From the NCBI RefSeq assembly GCF_902506145.1, contig NZ_LR733520.1, positions 801,256 through 865,255 on the forward strand: 64,000 nucleotides of DNA. The letters are read 5' to 3'. Position numbers and translations under genes: made by a program. The stretch's first letter is position 1, and every line of letters starts with the position of its first letter. Of the stretch, positions 7,172 through 17,002 are shown piece after piece. The stretch is from Burkholderia sp. 8Y (GTDB lineage Bacteria; Pseudomonadota; Gammaproteobacteria; Burkholderiales; Burkholderiaceae). The notes under the pieces were generated by a model. That model searched no databases. It was not told where the DNA came from and worked only from the letters and a program-made list of their open reading frames with translations.

Positions 7172-9682
7172 TCAAGCGGGCAGATGAATCTGCGCCGCGT
7201 CCTTACGAATGAGCGCCGACGCGGTGAGCATCTGCTTGCATTGATGCGCGAGCAGTTTCAGATCTTGAATCGCATCGGCGGGCAGGCTTTGCGCGCGTTC
7301 CGCTGCGGCGACCATCGCATCGAGATCGCGGCGCAGTGCCTTGATCGCATCGGGCGACGCCGCGCCGTCTTCCTCGGACACGACCGCCTGCGCTTCCGAC
7401 AAGTTGTCCCGCACAATCCGAAACGCGCGCTGCACGGGCTCGAACGACTGGCCATCCGCATCGTTGAGCGACTGCAAGAGCGGCGCAGCCGCCGTGATCT
7501 GCGACGCGAGCACGTGACTTTGCACGAGCAGATCGTTCAGTTCGGCGACATATTTTTGCTGCGCCTTCGGCTCGAGCATCATGCGCTGGAACGCTTGCGC
7601 GAGATTGGCGAACGCCACGTGCACGTTCTTGCGCGCGAGGCGATAGCGGAAATCGCGGTCGAGCGCGGTCGCGACGACGGTCGCGGCGGCGGATGCGCCC
7701 TTGCTCGCGGTCGCTGCCGTGCTTTCGCCGATGCCTGCCGACGACAGCCGTTCGGCCGTCGCGCTCGCGGTCTTGATCGCGCTTGCCGCGACGGCTTCGA
7801 CAGCGATCTGCGGCGCGGCGTCGGATAGCTCGGCGGCGGCATCGCCGGCGGCCGGGGCGGGTTGCATGGACGAGGCGAAAGCGGCGCGCGCCTGGCCGTC
7901 GGCGAAGGCGGCGCTCGGCACGCCTGACGTGCTCGACGCGGCAGTCGTGCGCGCCGCGCCCGCTGTTGCCTTCGCCTTCCAGCTCCAGCTTGCTTCCAGA
8001 TAATTGCGCGTCGCGGCGAGCAGATCCTTGACGAGCTTGCCCATCAGCCGATATTCCCAGTACGGAAACAGATGGCTCGCCGCAATCGCAATCGCGCAGC
8101 CGACGACCGTGTCGATGGCCCGCTCGCCGATCAGCCGCAAGCTGCCGGGCGCGAGCAGATGGAACATCAGCAGCACATAGCTGGACGTGAACACGACGCT
8201 GCCCGCGTAATTGAAAAGCAAGAGGCTGTAACTCATCACCATCGACGCGAACATGGCGACGAGCAGGACGCGCGGGTCTTTCACGAGCAGGATCAACGCG
8301 ATGGTGACCGCGCAGCCGATCGCCGTGCCGATGATCCGCTGCGTGTTGCGCTGCTTGGTCAGCGAATAGCCGGGCTTCAGGATGATGACGGTGGTCATCA
8401 CGATCCAGTACGCGTTGGTGAGCGGCAGGAGCCTGCCGAGCCAGAAGCCGACGCCGACCGCGATGGTCACGCGCAGCGCATGGCGAAAGCTCGGCGACGC
8501 CATCGTCAGATTCGAGAAAATCTGCCTGAACGGCACGCGCCGGCTCGAGATGAAACGCGAGAGCGCGTGGTCGATCTGCAATTCCGTTTCGGTCGGGCTT
8601 TCGTCGCGCGTGCGGCGGCGCATCTTGTCGATGAGACGCGTCGCGCTCCAGAGCCGCCGGAACACCGCCGCCGCTGCGGCATACGCCTCGGGATTTTTCT
8701 CCGGCAGCGCGTGCTTGCGCATCAACTCCAGTTCATATTCGATTGCGCGTAGTTCCGCCTTCGTGCTGATCTGCTTCGGCGCGGGGCGATTTTGCAGCAC
8801 CGCGAGCCCGATCTCCTGCAGGTCTTCGCCCGCCTTGCGCATGAGGTCGCGATAGAACACGAGCACGTCCGAACCCGCGAAGGTCTTGCGCACGAGCGGA
8901 TAGTCCGTATGCGCGCCGACAAAGAACTCGTGCAGATCCACGACGTTGATGAAGAGATTGAAAAGCCGCGCGCGACGGGCATCGAGCTTGCCGCTTTTCA
9001 CCTTCGGCAGATTGCGCAGCACGATTTCCCGCGCGCCTTCCTGCTGCTCGACCGCCGCAATCTGCTTTTCGATCAGCTTTCGGTAGCACTCGTCGAGATC
9101 GGCGTCGCTGTCGTAGAACTCGGCGCGCGCCTGAAGATACTCCGCGCAACTGAACATGCTCTGCGCGAGCGCCTGCTGCTCGATGCGATAGACGAGCAGG
9201 TGCGAGACGAGCGTTGCCCAGTACGTGTACCAGAGCCCGCCCAGCAGAATCCACGACGCGTTGATGAGCGCCTGCATCGGCGTGAAGTGCTCTTCCAGCG
9301 TCACGATCATCATGAAGAGCGTGGCGAAGCTGATCTGCGGCCAGCGGTTGCCGTAGACCACGATCAGCGAGAGCACGAACGTGAGCGGCACCACGGTCAG
9401 CCAAAGCGTGAGCGGATGGGCCGTCGCGATGCCGGTGGCGAGCGCCGAGATGAAGCCGATGAACGTGCACGCCAGCATCTCGTTGTGCTTGTGCTTGAGC
9501 GGCCCCGGCATATCCACGACGCATGCGCCGAGCGCGCCCGTCGCGATGGTGAAGCCTAGTTCGCGGTTATGAAACACCGTGAGCATGAGCACCGCGGGCA
9601 GCGAGATGCCGAGCGCGCAGCGCAAGCCGCCAAAGAAGTACTGGCTGTAAATGAACTTCCTGATTTCGAACGAATAACGCAT
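7172..9682 (-). CDS. FUSC-family (YccS/YhfK-like) inner-membrane transporter
   Basis: An 836-residue membrane protein of the fusaric acid resistance / aromatic acid exporter superfamily. It has the usual two-block layout. The N-terminal membrane block is about residues 15-165. A long cytosolic part contains the EYLQARAEFYDSDADL segment. The second membrane block is around residues 390-530 (FRHALRVTIAVGVGFWLGRL, LKPGYSLTKQRNTQRIIGTA) and is followed by a C-terminal helical domain. An Ala/Ser/Thr-rich segment of roughly 110 residues interrupts the C-terminal domain and looks like a linker expansion. The start at 9682 has AGGAAG upstream; ATG 9715 is less likely. The substrate cannot be read from sequence. 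It is divergent from recC. Confidence 0.85.
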   Translation of the reverse strand: MRYSFEIRKFIYSQYFFGGLRCALGISLPAVLMLTVFHNRELGFTIATGALGACVVDMPGPLKHKHNEMLACTFIGFISALATGIATAHPLTLWLTVVPLTFVLSLIVVYGNRWPQISFATLFMMIVTLEEHFTPMQALINASWILLGGLWYTYWATLVSHLLVYRIEQQALAQSMFSCAEYLQARAEFYDSDADLDECYRKLIEKQIAAVEQQEGAREIVLRNLPKVKSGKLDARRARLFNLFINVVDLHEFFVGAHTDYPLVRKTFAGSDVLVFYRDLMRKAGEDLQEIGLAVLQNRPAPKQISTKAELRAIEYELELMRKHALPEKNPEAYAAAAAVFRRLWSATRLIDKMRRRTRDESPTETELQIDHALSRFISSRRVPFRQIFSNLTMASPSFRHALRVTIAVGVGFWLGRLLPLTNAYWIVMTTVIILKPGYSLTKQRNTQRIIGTAIGCAVTIALILLVKDPRVLLVAMFASMVMSYSLLLFNYAGSVVFTSSYVLLMFHLLAPGSLRLIGERAIDTVVGCAIAIAASHLFPYWEYRLMGKLVKDLLAATRNYLEASWSWKAKATAGAARTTAASSTSGVPSAAFADGQARAAFASSMQPAPAAGDAAAELSDAAPQIAVEAVAASAIKTASATAERLSSAGIGESTAATASKGASAAATVVATALDRDFRYRLARKNVHVAFANLAQAFQRMMLEPKAQQKYVAELNDLLVQSHVLASQITAAAPLLQSLNDADGQSFEPVQRAFRIVRDNLSEAQAVVSEEDGAASPDAIKALRRDLDAMVAAAERAQSLPADAIQDLKLLAHQCKQMLTASALIRKDAAQIHLPA

Positions 9683-9866
9683 CGACTTCCTGTCTGGACG
9701 CTCGGGGGCGGGCAAGGGCGTTGTCGAGTCTAACCCAACTCACCGAGCCTTCGGACCTTGGCTGAATGGCCGAGTTCTCGGCACGCACGACCCTTTGCTA
9801 TGCTGGCGCTTGATTTGACAAAGCTTTGCTTTTTGCGGCTTTGAAAGCGCATTCCGACCGCCTTCC

Positions 9867-12800
9867 ATGCTCGAACTCTTCTACTCGAATCGCCACGAAA
9901 CGCTCGCCGCCGCGCTCTTCGAAGACCTCGACGCCTTCGCCATGCGCGAGAGCGATCCGTTCGCGAGCGAGGCCGTGATCGTGCCGAGCGCAGCCGTGCG
10001 CCGCCGGCTGGAACTCGACATGGCTGAGCGTTTCGGCATCTGCGCGAACGTGCAGTTCTGCTATCTCGCGCAGTGGCTCTGGGCGCAAATCGGCCGCGTG
10101 CTGCCGGTGCCCGCGCATTCGCCGTTCGCGCCGGACCGGCTTGCGTGGCGTTGCTATCGCCTGTTCGACGAACCCGCGTTCCGGCAAGCGCCGCGCCTGT
10201 CGACGTATCTGAACGCCGCCGACGATTCCATGCGCTACGAACTCGCGCGCCGCATCGCGACGGTGTTCGATCACTATCTGACTTATCGGCCGGAATGGCT
10301 CACGCACTGGCAGGCGGGCGGCTCGATCCTCGCGGGCGGCGGCGCGCACACCGAGGCGCGCGGGCCGCATCTGGTTGGCGCGAGCGACATCCAGCGCCAG
10401 GACGAAAACTGGCAGGCGGCGTTGTGGCGCGCGTTGCTGGAAGACCTCGCATCGCCCGATGAAGAGCATGACGCAAAGCACGACCCCACGCCGCCCGCCT
10501 ACCGCTTTCTGGCGGAAGCGCCGCGCTTCGATCTCGATACCGCGATGCGCGCCGAGTGGCCGCGCCGCATCAGCGTGTTCGCGCTGCCGACGATGCCGCC
10601 GCTGCACATCGCGCTGCTGCGCGAGCTGTCGCGCTGGATCGACGTGCGCATCTACGCGCTCAATCCGTGCCGCGAATTCTGGTTCGACATCGTGAGCGAG
10701 GCGCGCGTCGAGCAGTTGCAATTGAAGGGCGAGGCGGATTTTCAGGAAGTAGGCCATCCGCTGCTGGCCGAATGGGGCCGGCAGACGCAGGCGCAGCTTC
10801 ATATGCTCAACGAACTCACCGAAAGCGCGGCGTCCAGCGAGCGCGAACTGTTCGAGGAGAACCCCGCGCCCACGTGGCTCGCACGCGTGCAGAACGGCAT
10901 CCTCTCGCTCGACGAAGACAACGCCTCGCCTCGGCCGGAAGAGATCGTCGATACCGGCGTCGAAGTGCACGTCTGCCATAGCCTCTCGCGGCAACTCGAA
11001 GTGCTGCACGACCGCCTGCTCGACTGGTTCGACTCGATAGAAGGGCTCGAGCCGTCCGATGTGCTCGTCGCGTTTCCGGATCTCGCGGTGGCCGGCCCGC
11101 TCATCGACGGCATCTTCGGCACCGCGCCGGCGGGCGCCAGCAACGAGCGGCGGCGGATTCCGTATCGCATCACGGGCTTGCCGCCGTCGCAGGCGAATCC
11201 CGTCGCGCGCGCGATGCTCGACTGGCTCGCGCTCGCCGAGCGCGGCGTCGGCGCGCCGGAGCTGATCGAATGGCTGCGTGTCGATGCCATCGCCACGCGC
11301 TACGGCATCGACGCGGCATCGCTCGAAACGGCGCAGGAATGGCTCTCGCAAGCGGGCGCGCGACGCGGGCTGCGGCCCGGCGAGGTGTCGAGCGAACACG
11401 TGCCCGCCGCGCGCCACACGTTCGCGGACGCGCTCACGCGGCTCTATCTCGGCTACGCGCTGCCCGGCGGCGGCGCGCCGGTCGCGGACTGGTTGCCGGT
11501 GGAAGGCCCGCAAGGCTCCGAAGCGGAGTTGCTCGGGCGCCTCACGCGCTTCATCGACGACATCGACGCCTTCGCGAAAGCGATCGAAACGCCGCGCGAC
11601 GCGCGTGCATGGGGCGATTTGCTGCTCGACGCGCTTGCGCGCTTCTTCGATGCCGGCGTCGCGTTCAACGACACGATCGGCGACGTGCGTCACGCCATCG
11701 ACGCGCTGATCGTCGCCATCGGCGAAGGTGCGCGCGACATGGAAGTGCCTGCTGCCGTGATCCGCACCGCGCTCACCGATACGCTCGACGATCCGGCGCG
11801 CGGCGGCGTGCCGTGGGGCGGCGTCACGTTCTCGTCGCTCACGAGCCTGCGCGGCTTGCCGTATCGCGTCGTGTGCCTGCTCGGCATGGACGACGGCATG
11901 CTGCCGAGCCTCACGCGCGCCGACGAATTCGACCTGATGGCGAGCTTCGGCAAGCTCGGCGACCGCCAGCGGCGCGACGACGAGCGCAATCTCTTTCTCG
12001 ACTTGATGCTCGCCGCGCGCGACCGGCTGATGATCGCGTACACGGGCCGCAGCATTCGCGACAATGCCGTGCTGCCGCCCGCCGCGCTGATCGACGAACT
12101 GCTCGATTATCTGGCGCAGGCGGTTGCCGGCAAGCATGCCGCGCCCGACGCGCTGCGCGCGGCGCGCGCGTTGTTCGTCCACGAGCATCCGCTTCAGCCG
12201 TTCGCGCCCGAGTACTTCGAGCCGGGCGGCCGGCTCTTCACGTACGAGCCCGAGCGGGCGGAACTCGCGCGCGCGCTCGCGGCGGGACGCACGCAGGGCA
12301 GCCCGCCGTTTTTCGCCGCGCCGCTGCCGGCGGAAGACGACGAAGACATCGTCGCGTTCGACGACTTCGTGCGCTTCTGGCGGCACCCGGCGCGCGCGCT
12401 GCTGCGCGATCGCCTGGGCATTGCGCTCGTCGATGCCGACGCCGAACTCGACATCACCGAGCCGTTCGAGCTCGGCTTCGCGGGCCGCGATGCGCTCGCG
12501 GCGCGCGTGCTGCCGTCGTTGCTGGACGCGGCGGACGATACCGCCGCGCGGGCCCGCGAACGCGCCCGCCACGTCGCGCGCACGAGCCCCGAGATGCCCG
12601 GCGGCGCGACCGGCGCGGTCTGGCAGGCGCGCGAGATGCACGCGCTCGCGCATCTGGCGGACCGCGTTCGCGTGTCGGTCGCGGAAGGCGTGACGCGGCT
12701 GCCGTTCGTGCTCGACATCGCGCCGCGCTGGCCCGACACCGCAGGCGTGCCACTCTTCGCAAAGTATGACGATGCGCTCATCGACGAGCGGCCGTTCACG

Positions 12801-13271
12801 CTCGCCGGCACGCTGAATCGCCTGACGCCGCAAGGGCAGGTGATCTACCGCTACGATCAGCCGCGCGCCCGCGATTACCTGTCGGCGTGGCTCGCGCACC
12901 TCGTCTACTGCGCGGCGCTGCCGGAGGGTCCGCGCCGCACGGTGTGGCACGGGCGCGGCGCGCAGTCGGCCGATTTCGAACTCGCGCCCGTCGCCGATCC
13001 GCTCGCGCATCTCGGCACGCTCGCGGCGCTGTATCGCGCGGGACGGCGCATGCCGCTGCGCTTCTTTCCGAAGAGCGCATGGCTCAAGCTGACGGAAGGC
13101 GATGCCAAGGCGCAGGCCGCGTGGGAGTCGGAACGCACGCGCGCCGAAGCCGACGATCCGGCGTATCGCATCGCGTTTCGCGGTGAGCCGCTCACGCTCG
13201 ACGAACGCTTTGCGACGCTCGCGCGCATCGTGTTCGAACCGCTTCGGCAGCATCTGCGGGGCGGCGCATGA
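9867..13271 (+). CDS. recC: Exodeoxyribonuclease V gamma subunit RecC
   Basis: 1134 residues, close to E. coli RecC (1122). RecC is the Chi-recognition subunit of the RecBCD helicase-nuclease, which processes double-strand breaks for RecA loading. The start LELFYSNRHETLAAAL is typical. Segments such as NVQFCYLAQWLWAQIG, ISVFALPTMPPLHIALLREL, GVTFSSLTSLRGLPYRVV and LLGMDDGMLPS are conserved across the family. The first gene of the recC-recB-recD operon, it overlaps recB by 4 bp (ATGA, 13268-13271), which implies translational coupling. There is no good Shine-Dalgarno sequence at its own start. Confidence 0.95.
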   Translation: MLELFYSNRHETLAAALFEDLDAFAMRESDPFASEAVIVPSAAVRRRLELDMAERFGICANVQFCYLAQWLWAQIGRVLPVPAHSPFAPDRLAWRCYRLFDEPAFRQAPRLSTYLNAADDSMRYELARRIATVFDHYLTYRPEWLTHWQAGGSILAGGGAHTEARGPHLVGASDIQRQDENWQAALWRALLEDLASPDEEHDAKHDPTPPAYRFLAEAPRFDLDTAMRAEWPRRISVFALPTMPPLHIALLRELSRWIDVRIYALNPCREFWFDIVSEARVEQLQLKGEADFQEVGHPLLAEWGRQTQAQLHMLNELTESAASSERELFEENPAPTWLARVQNGILSLDEDNASPRPEEIVDTGVEVHVCHSLSRQLEVLHDRLLDWFDSIEGLEPSDVLVAFPDLAVAGPLIDGIFGTAPAGASNERRRIPYRITGLPPSQANPVARAMLDWLALAERGVGAPELIEWLRVDAIATRYGIDAASLETAQEWLSQAGARRGLRPGEVSSEHVPAARHTFADALTRLYLGYALPGGGAPVADWLPVEGPQGSEAELLGRLTRFIDDIDAFAKAIETPRDARAWGDLLLDALARFFDAGVAFNDTIGDVRHAIDALIVAIGEGARDMEVPAAVIRTALTDTLDDPARGGVPWGGVTFSSLTSLRGLPYRVVCLLGMDDGMLPSLTRADEFDLMASFGKLGDRQRRDDERNLFLDLMLAARDRLMIAYTGRSIRDNAVLPPAALIDELLDYLAQAVAGKHAAPDALRAARALFVHEHPLQPFAPEYFEPGGRLFTYEPERAELARALAAGRTQGSPPFFAAPLPAEDDEDIVAFDDFVRFWRHPARALLRDRLGIALVDADAELDITEPFELGFAGRDALAARVLPSLLDAADDTAARARERARHVARTSPEMPGGATGAVWQAREMHALAHLADRVRVSVAEGVTRLPFVLDIAPRWPDTAGVPLFAKYDDALIDERPFTLAGTLNRLTPQGQVIYRYDQPRARDYLSAWLAHLVYCAALPEGPRRTVWHGRGAQSADFELAPVADPLAHLGTLAALYRAGRRMPLRFFPKSAWLKLTEGDAKAQAAWESERTRAEADDPAYRIAFRGEPLTLDERFATLARIVFEPLRQHLRGGA

Positions 13272-16200
13272 CCACCCTTACTCACGCCGTGAACAACGAA
13301 ACCGTGCAGGAACTCGACGTCTTCGACTGTCCGCTCGATGGCGTCAACCAGATCGAGGCGTCCGCCGGGACGGGCAAGACCTGGAACATCTGCGCGCTGT
13401 ACGTGCGCCTGCTGCTGGAAAAGCAGTTGAGCGTCGAGCGCATTCTCGTCGTCACGTTCACGAAGGCCGCGACCGCCGAACTGCACGAGCGCATCCGAAC
13501 GCGGCTCGCGGGCGTCGCGCATGCCATCGAAAACGGCGATGCGGCGGGCGATCTATTCATCGAGCGGCTCTTCGAAACGACGCTCGACCAGTTGGACCCG
13601 GAGGAGGCGCTGCAACGCATCCGCATCGCGCTGCATAGCTTCGATCAGGCCGCGATTCACACGATTCACGCCTTCTGCCAGCGCGCGCTGCAGGAAGCGC
13701 CGTTCGCCGCCGCGATGCCGTTCGCGTTCGACATGGAAGCCGACGACAGCACGCTGCGCTTCGAGCTTGCCGCCGATTTCTGGCGCGAGCGCGTGGAGCC
13801 GGCGGCGGCGCGTGTGCCTTCGTTCGCGGCGTGGCTCGTCGCGAAGGGCGCGGGGCCGGCATCGCTCGATGCGCAGCTTGCGCGCCGCCTGAAAAAGCCG
13901 CTCGCAACGCTGCGCTGGGGCGATTCGGCCGAGGCGCTGGCCGCGGAAGCCGCCGACGCAAAGGCGCTCTTCGACGAAGCCTGCGCGCTATGGCACGCCG
14001 AGCGCGACGCGATCGCGAAGCTGCTCTTCGACGCCGAAGCGATGCTCAAGCAAACGTCGCACAAGCGATCGATGATCGAAGCGGCCATCGACGCCTGGGC
14101 CGACTATTTCGCCGATGCGGACTGTCACGCGCCGCCGCCGAAAGACGCGCTGAAGATCACCGCGTCGGCGCTCGCGAAGGGCACGAAGGTCAAGCACACG
14201 CCGCCCGCGCATCCGTTCTTCGAGCACGCGGAGACGCTCGCCGCGGCGGCGGCGGCGGCCGAAGCCTCGCAGCGCGCGCTGTGGCTCGATATCGTGCGCG
14301 AATGGCTGGCGTACGCGCCGGCCGAGCTGTCGGCGAGAAAGCGCGCACGCCGCGTCGTCTCTTTCGACGACCTGCTCTCGAACCTGCATCACGCGCTCGT
14401 CAAACATGCGTGGCTCGGGCAGGCGCTGCGCGAGCGTTATCCGGCGGCGCTCATCGACGAGTTTCAGGACACGGACCCGTTGCAGTACGCCATTTTCAAT
14501 CGGGTGTTCGCGCCGCACGGGCCGCTTTTTCTCGTGGGCGACCCGAAGCAGGCCATCTACAGCTTTCGCGCCGCCGATTTGCACACGTATCTCGCGGCGC
14601 GCGCGGGCGCGAGCGCGCGCTACACGCTCGCGGTTAATCAGCGGTCGACGGCGCGCATCATCGAGGCGTGCAACCGCGTGTTCGGCGCGAATCCGTCGGC
14701 GTTCATCCTGGAAGGGCTCGACTATCAGCCGGTGCGCGCGGGCACGCGTTCGCGTGGGCCGTTCGTCGATGCCACGCCCGCCGCCGCGTATTCCGACACC
14801 GCGGATTTTTGCGTGTGGATGCTGCCGCACGGTGAGTCGGCGCTCTCGAAGGCCAACGCGCAGCGCGATGCAGCGCAGGCGTGCGCCGCCGAAATCGCGC
14901 GGCTCTTGCGCGGCGCGCAACGCGGCGACGTGCGCATCGGCGACGCGCCGCTTCGCGCCGGCGATATCGCCGTGCTCGTGCAGACGCATCGGCAGGGCAG
15001 CATGGTGAAGCGCGTGCTGGCCGCGTGGGGCGTCGGCAGCGTGGAGCTGGCGCAGGCGTCCGTGTTCGGCTCGCTCGACGCCGAGCAGATCGAGCGCGTG
15101 CTCGCCGCCATCGACACGCCGGGCGACTTGCGACGGCTGCGCGCCGCGCTCGCCACCGACTGGTTCGGTCTCGATGCCGGCGCGCTCTGGCGTCTCGAAC
15201 ATGCAGTTTCCGCAGCGGATGCCAATGACGGCCCGAACGACTCGACGAGCTGGGTCGAGCGTTTCTCGCGCTATCGCACGATCTGGCACGAGCGCGGTTT
15301 CGCGGTGATGTGGCGCACGCTGACGCGCGAACTGTCGATCGCCGCGCGCCTCGTCACGCGGCCCGACGGCGAGCGCAGGCTCACGAACATCAACCATCTC
15401 GCCGAACTGTTGCAGGCGCGCTCGGCCGAGCAGCCCGGCATCGCGCCGACGCTGCGCTGGCTCGCCGCGCAGCGCGCGCAGCAGGGCGGCGGCGAGGACG
15501 CGCAACTGCGGCTGGAATCGGACCGCAATCTCGTGCAGATCGTGACGGTCCACAAGTCGAAAGGGCTGGAGTACGCGGTCGTGTTCTGCCCGTTTCTCAA
15601 CGACGGCGCATCGCGCGACGCGGCGAAATCCGGCTTGCCGGACGCGAAGGAGTATCACGACGAAGCGGGCGAAGCGGTGCTGCACTATGGCATCGACGAG
15701 GACGAATCGAAGGAGGTAAGCGCCGCCATCGCCCGCGAGCAGGCGGCGGAACGCGCGCGGCTCGTCTACGTGGCGCTGACGCGGGCGGTGTATCGCTGCT
15801 ACGTGGTCGCGGGCGTGTATATCTCGAACGTCTCGAACAAGTCGACGAAGGAGTCGCGGCGAAGCGTGCTCAACTGGCTCGTCGCGGGCGCGGGGCAGGA
15901 CTTCGACGCGTTCTGCGACGAGCCGCCCGACGAAGCGGGCATCGTCGCGGCGTGGCACGCGCTGGAGGCGCAGGCCGATGGCGCAATCGGCGTGTCGCCG
16001 CTGCCCGTCATCGGCACGCGCGAGCCGCTCGACGCCGATGCCGCCGGCACGCACGAGATGACGGCGCGCACCAACCAGCGTCTGTTGCGGGACCGCTGGC
16101 GCATGGCGAGCTTCAGCTCGCTGATCGCGGCGGGCGCGCGCGACGAGGCGAACCAGCCGCAGCCGGTCGAAGCGCGTCCGGATCACGACGAACTCGCGGA

Positions 16201-17002
16201 TCTGAACGTGCCGATTGCGCCGGTTCTTCAGGATGCACCGCCGCGCGACGAAACCGTGCTCGCCGACGATGACATCCTCGCGTTCCCGCGCGGCGCGGCG
16301 GCGGGCGAATGTCTGCATCGCATGTACGAACTCGCCGATTTCACGCAGCCCGCGACGTGGGCCGACGCCATCGACCGCGCGCTGCGCGAACATCCGATGC
16401 CCGCGCCCGAACCGCTCGGCAAGCGCCTGCGTCCGATGATGCAGCGCCTTATCGCCGATACGCTTTCGACCGAGATCGCGCCGGGCCTGAGGCTCTCGCA
16501 GATTCCGCCGACGCGGCGCATGAACGAACTCGAGTTTCTGTTTCCCGCGCCGACGCTGGATTTCACGGCGCTGCGGCGCTTGCTGGCCGCGCACGGCTAT
16601 CCCGACGTCGCGCTGGAAGCGGGCGCGTTGCGGGGCTTCATCAAGGGGTTCATCGACATGATCGTGGAGCACGAGGGGCGCTACTGGATCATCGACTGGA
16701 AGTCGAATCATCTCGGCGAGCGCGCCGCGGACTACAGTGCCGCGCCGCTTGCCGACGCGATGGCGCATCACGCGTATCACCTTCAGGCGCTCGTGTATGT
16801 CGTCGCGCTGCACCGGTATCTGCGCGCACGGCTCGCCGCTTACGACTACGAGAACCACGTCGGCGGCTATCTGTATCTCTTCGTGCGCGGCGTGCGCCCG
16901 GACTGGCGCGACGGCGACGCGCCGAGCGGCGTGCATCGGGGACGCCCGCCGCTCGCACTCGTCGAGGCGCTCGACCGGCTGATGTTCGGAGGCGCGGCAT
17001 GA
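13268..17002 (+). CDS. recB: Exodeoxyribonuclease V beta subunit RecB
   Basis: 1244 residues (E. coli 1180). It is the SF1A 3'-5' helicase and the only nuclease of RecBCD. The Walker A motif ASAGTGKTW is at residues 31-39. LIDEFQDTDPLQYAIF is the helicase motif II region. IVTVHKSKGLEYAVVFCPF and VALTRAVYRCYVV are motifs V and VI. The C-terminal RecB nuclease motif GFIDMIVEHEG...IIDWKSNHLG carries Asp1143 and Lys1145, equivalent to E. coli Asp1080 and Lys1082, so the nuclease should be active. It overlaps recC and recD by 4 bp each. Confidence 0.96.
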   Translation: MTTLTHAVNNETVQELDVFDCPLDGVNQIEASAGTGKTWNICALYVRLLLEKQLSVERILVVTFTKAATAELHERIRTRLAGVAHAIENGDAAGDLFIERLFETTLDQLDPEEALQRIRIALHSFDQAAIHTIHAFCQRALQEAPFAAAMPFAFDMEADDSTLRFELAADFWRERVEPAAARVPSFAAWLVAKGAGPASLDAQLARRLKKPLATLRWGDSAEALAAEAADAKALFDEACALWHAERDAIAKLLFDAEAMLKQTSHKRSMIEAAIDAWADYFADADCHAPPPKDALKITASALAKGTKVKHTPPAHPFFEHAETLAAAAAAAEASQRALWLDIVREWLAYAPAELSARKRARRVVSFDDLLSNLHHALVKHAWLGQALRERYPAALIDEFQDTDPLQYAIFNRVFAPHGPLFLVGDPKQAIYSFRAADLHTYLAARAGASARYTLAVNQRSTARIIEACNRVFGANPSAFILEGLDYQPVRAGTRSRGPFVDATPAAAYSDTADFCVWMLPHGESALSKANAQRDAAQACAAEIARLLRGAQRGDVRIGDAPLRAGDIAVLVQTHRQGSMVKRVLAAWGVGSVELAQASVFGSLDAEQIERVLAAIDTPGDLRRLRAALATDWFGLDAGALWRLEHAVSAADANDGPNDSTSWVERFSRYRTIWHERGFAVMWRTLTRELSIAARLVTRPDGERRLTNINHLAELLQARSAEQPGIAPTLRWLAAQRAQQGGGEDAQLRLESDRNLVQIVTVHKSKGLEYAVVFCPFLNDGASRDAAKSGLPDAKEYHDEAGEAVLHYGIDEDESKEVSAAIAREQAAERARLVYVALTRAVYRCYVVAGVYISNVSNKSTKESRRSVLNWLVAGAGQDFDAFCDEPPDEAGIVAAWHALEAQADGAIGVSPLPVIGTREPLDADAAGTHEMTARTNQRLLRDRWRMASFSSLIAAGARDEANQPQPVEARPDHDELADLNVPIAPVLQDAPPRDETVLADDDILAFPRGAAAGECLHRMYELADFTQPATWADAIDRALREHPMPAPEPLGKRLRPMMQRLIADTLSTEIAPGLRLSQIPPTRRMNELEFLFPAPTLDFTALRRLLAAHGYPDVALEAGALRGFIKGFIDMIVEHEGRYWIIDWKSNHLGERAADYSAAPLADAMAHHAYHLQALVYVVALHRYLRARLAAYDYENHVGGYLYLFVRGVRPDWRDGDAPSGVHRGRPPLALVEALDRLMFGGAA

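Noticed and set aside
9798..13253. A 1151-codon open frame antisense to recC
   Set aside because: Arg/His/Ala-rich shadow frame caused by strong GC3 bias. The opposite frame is recC with all family segments.
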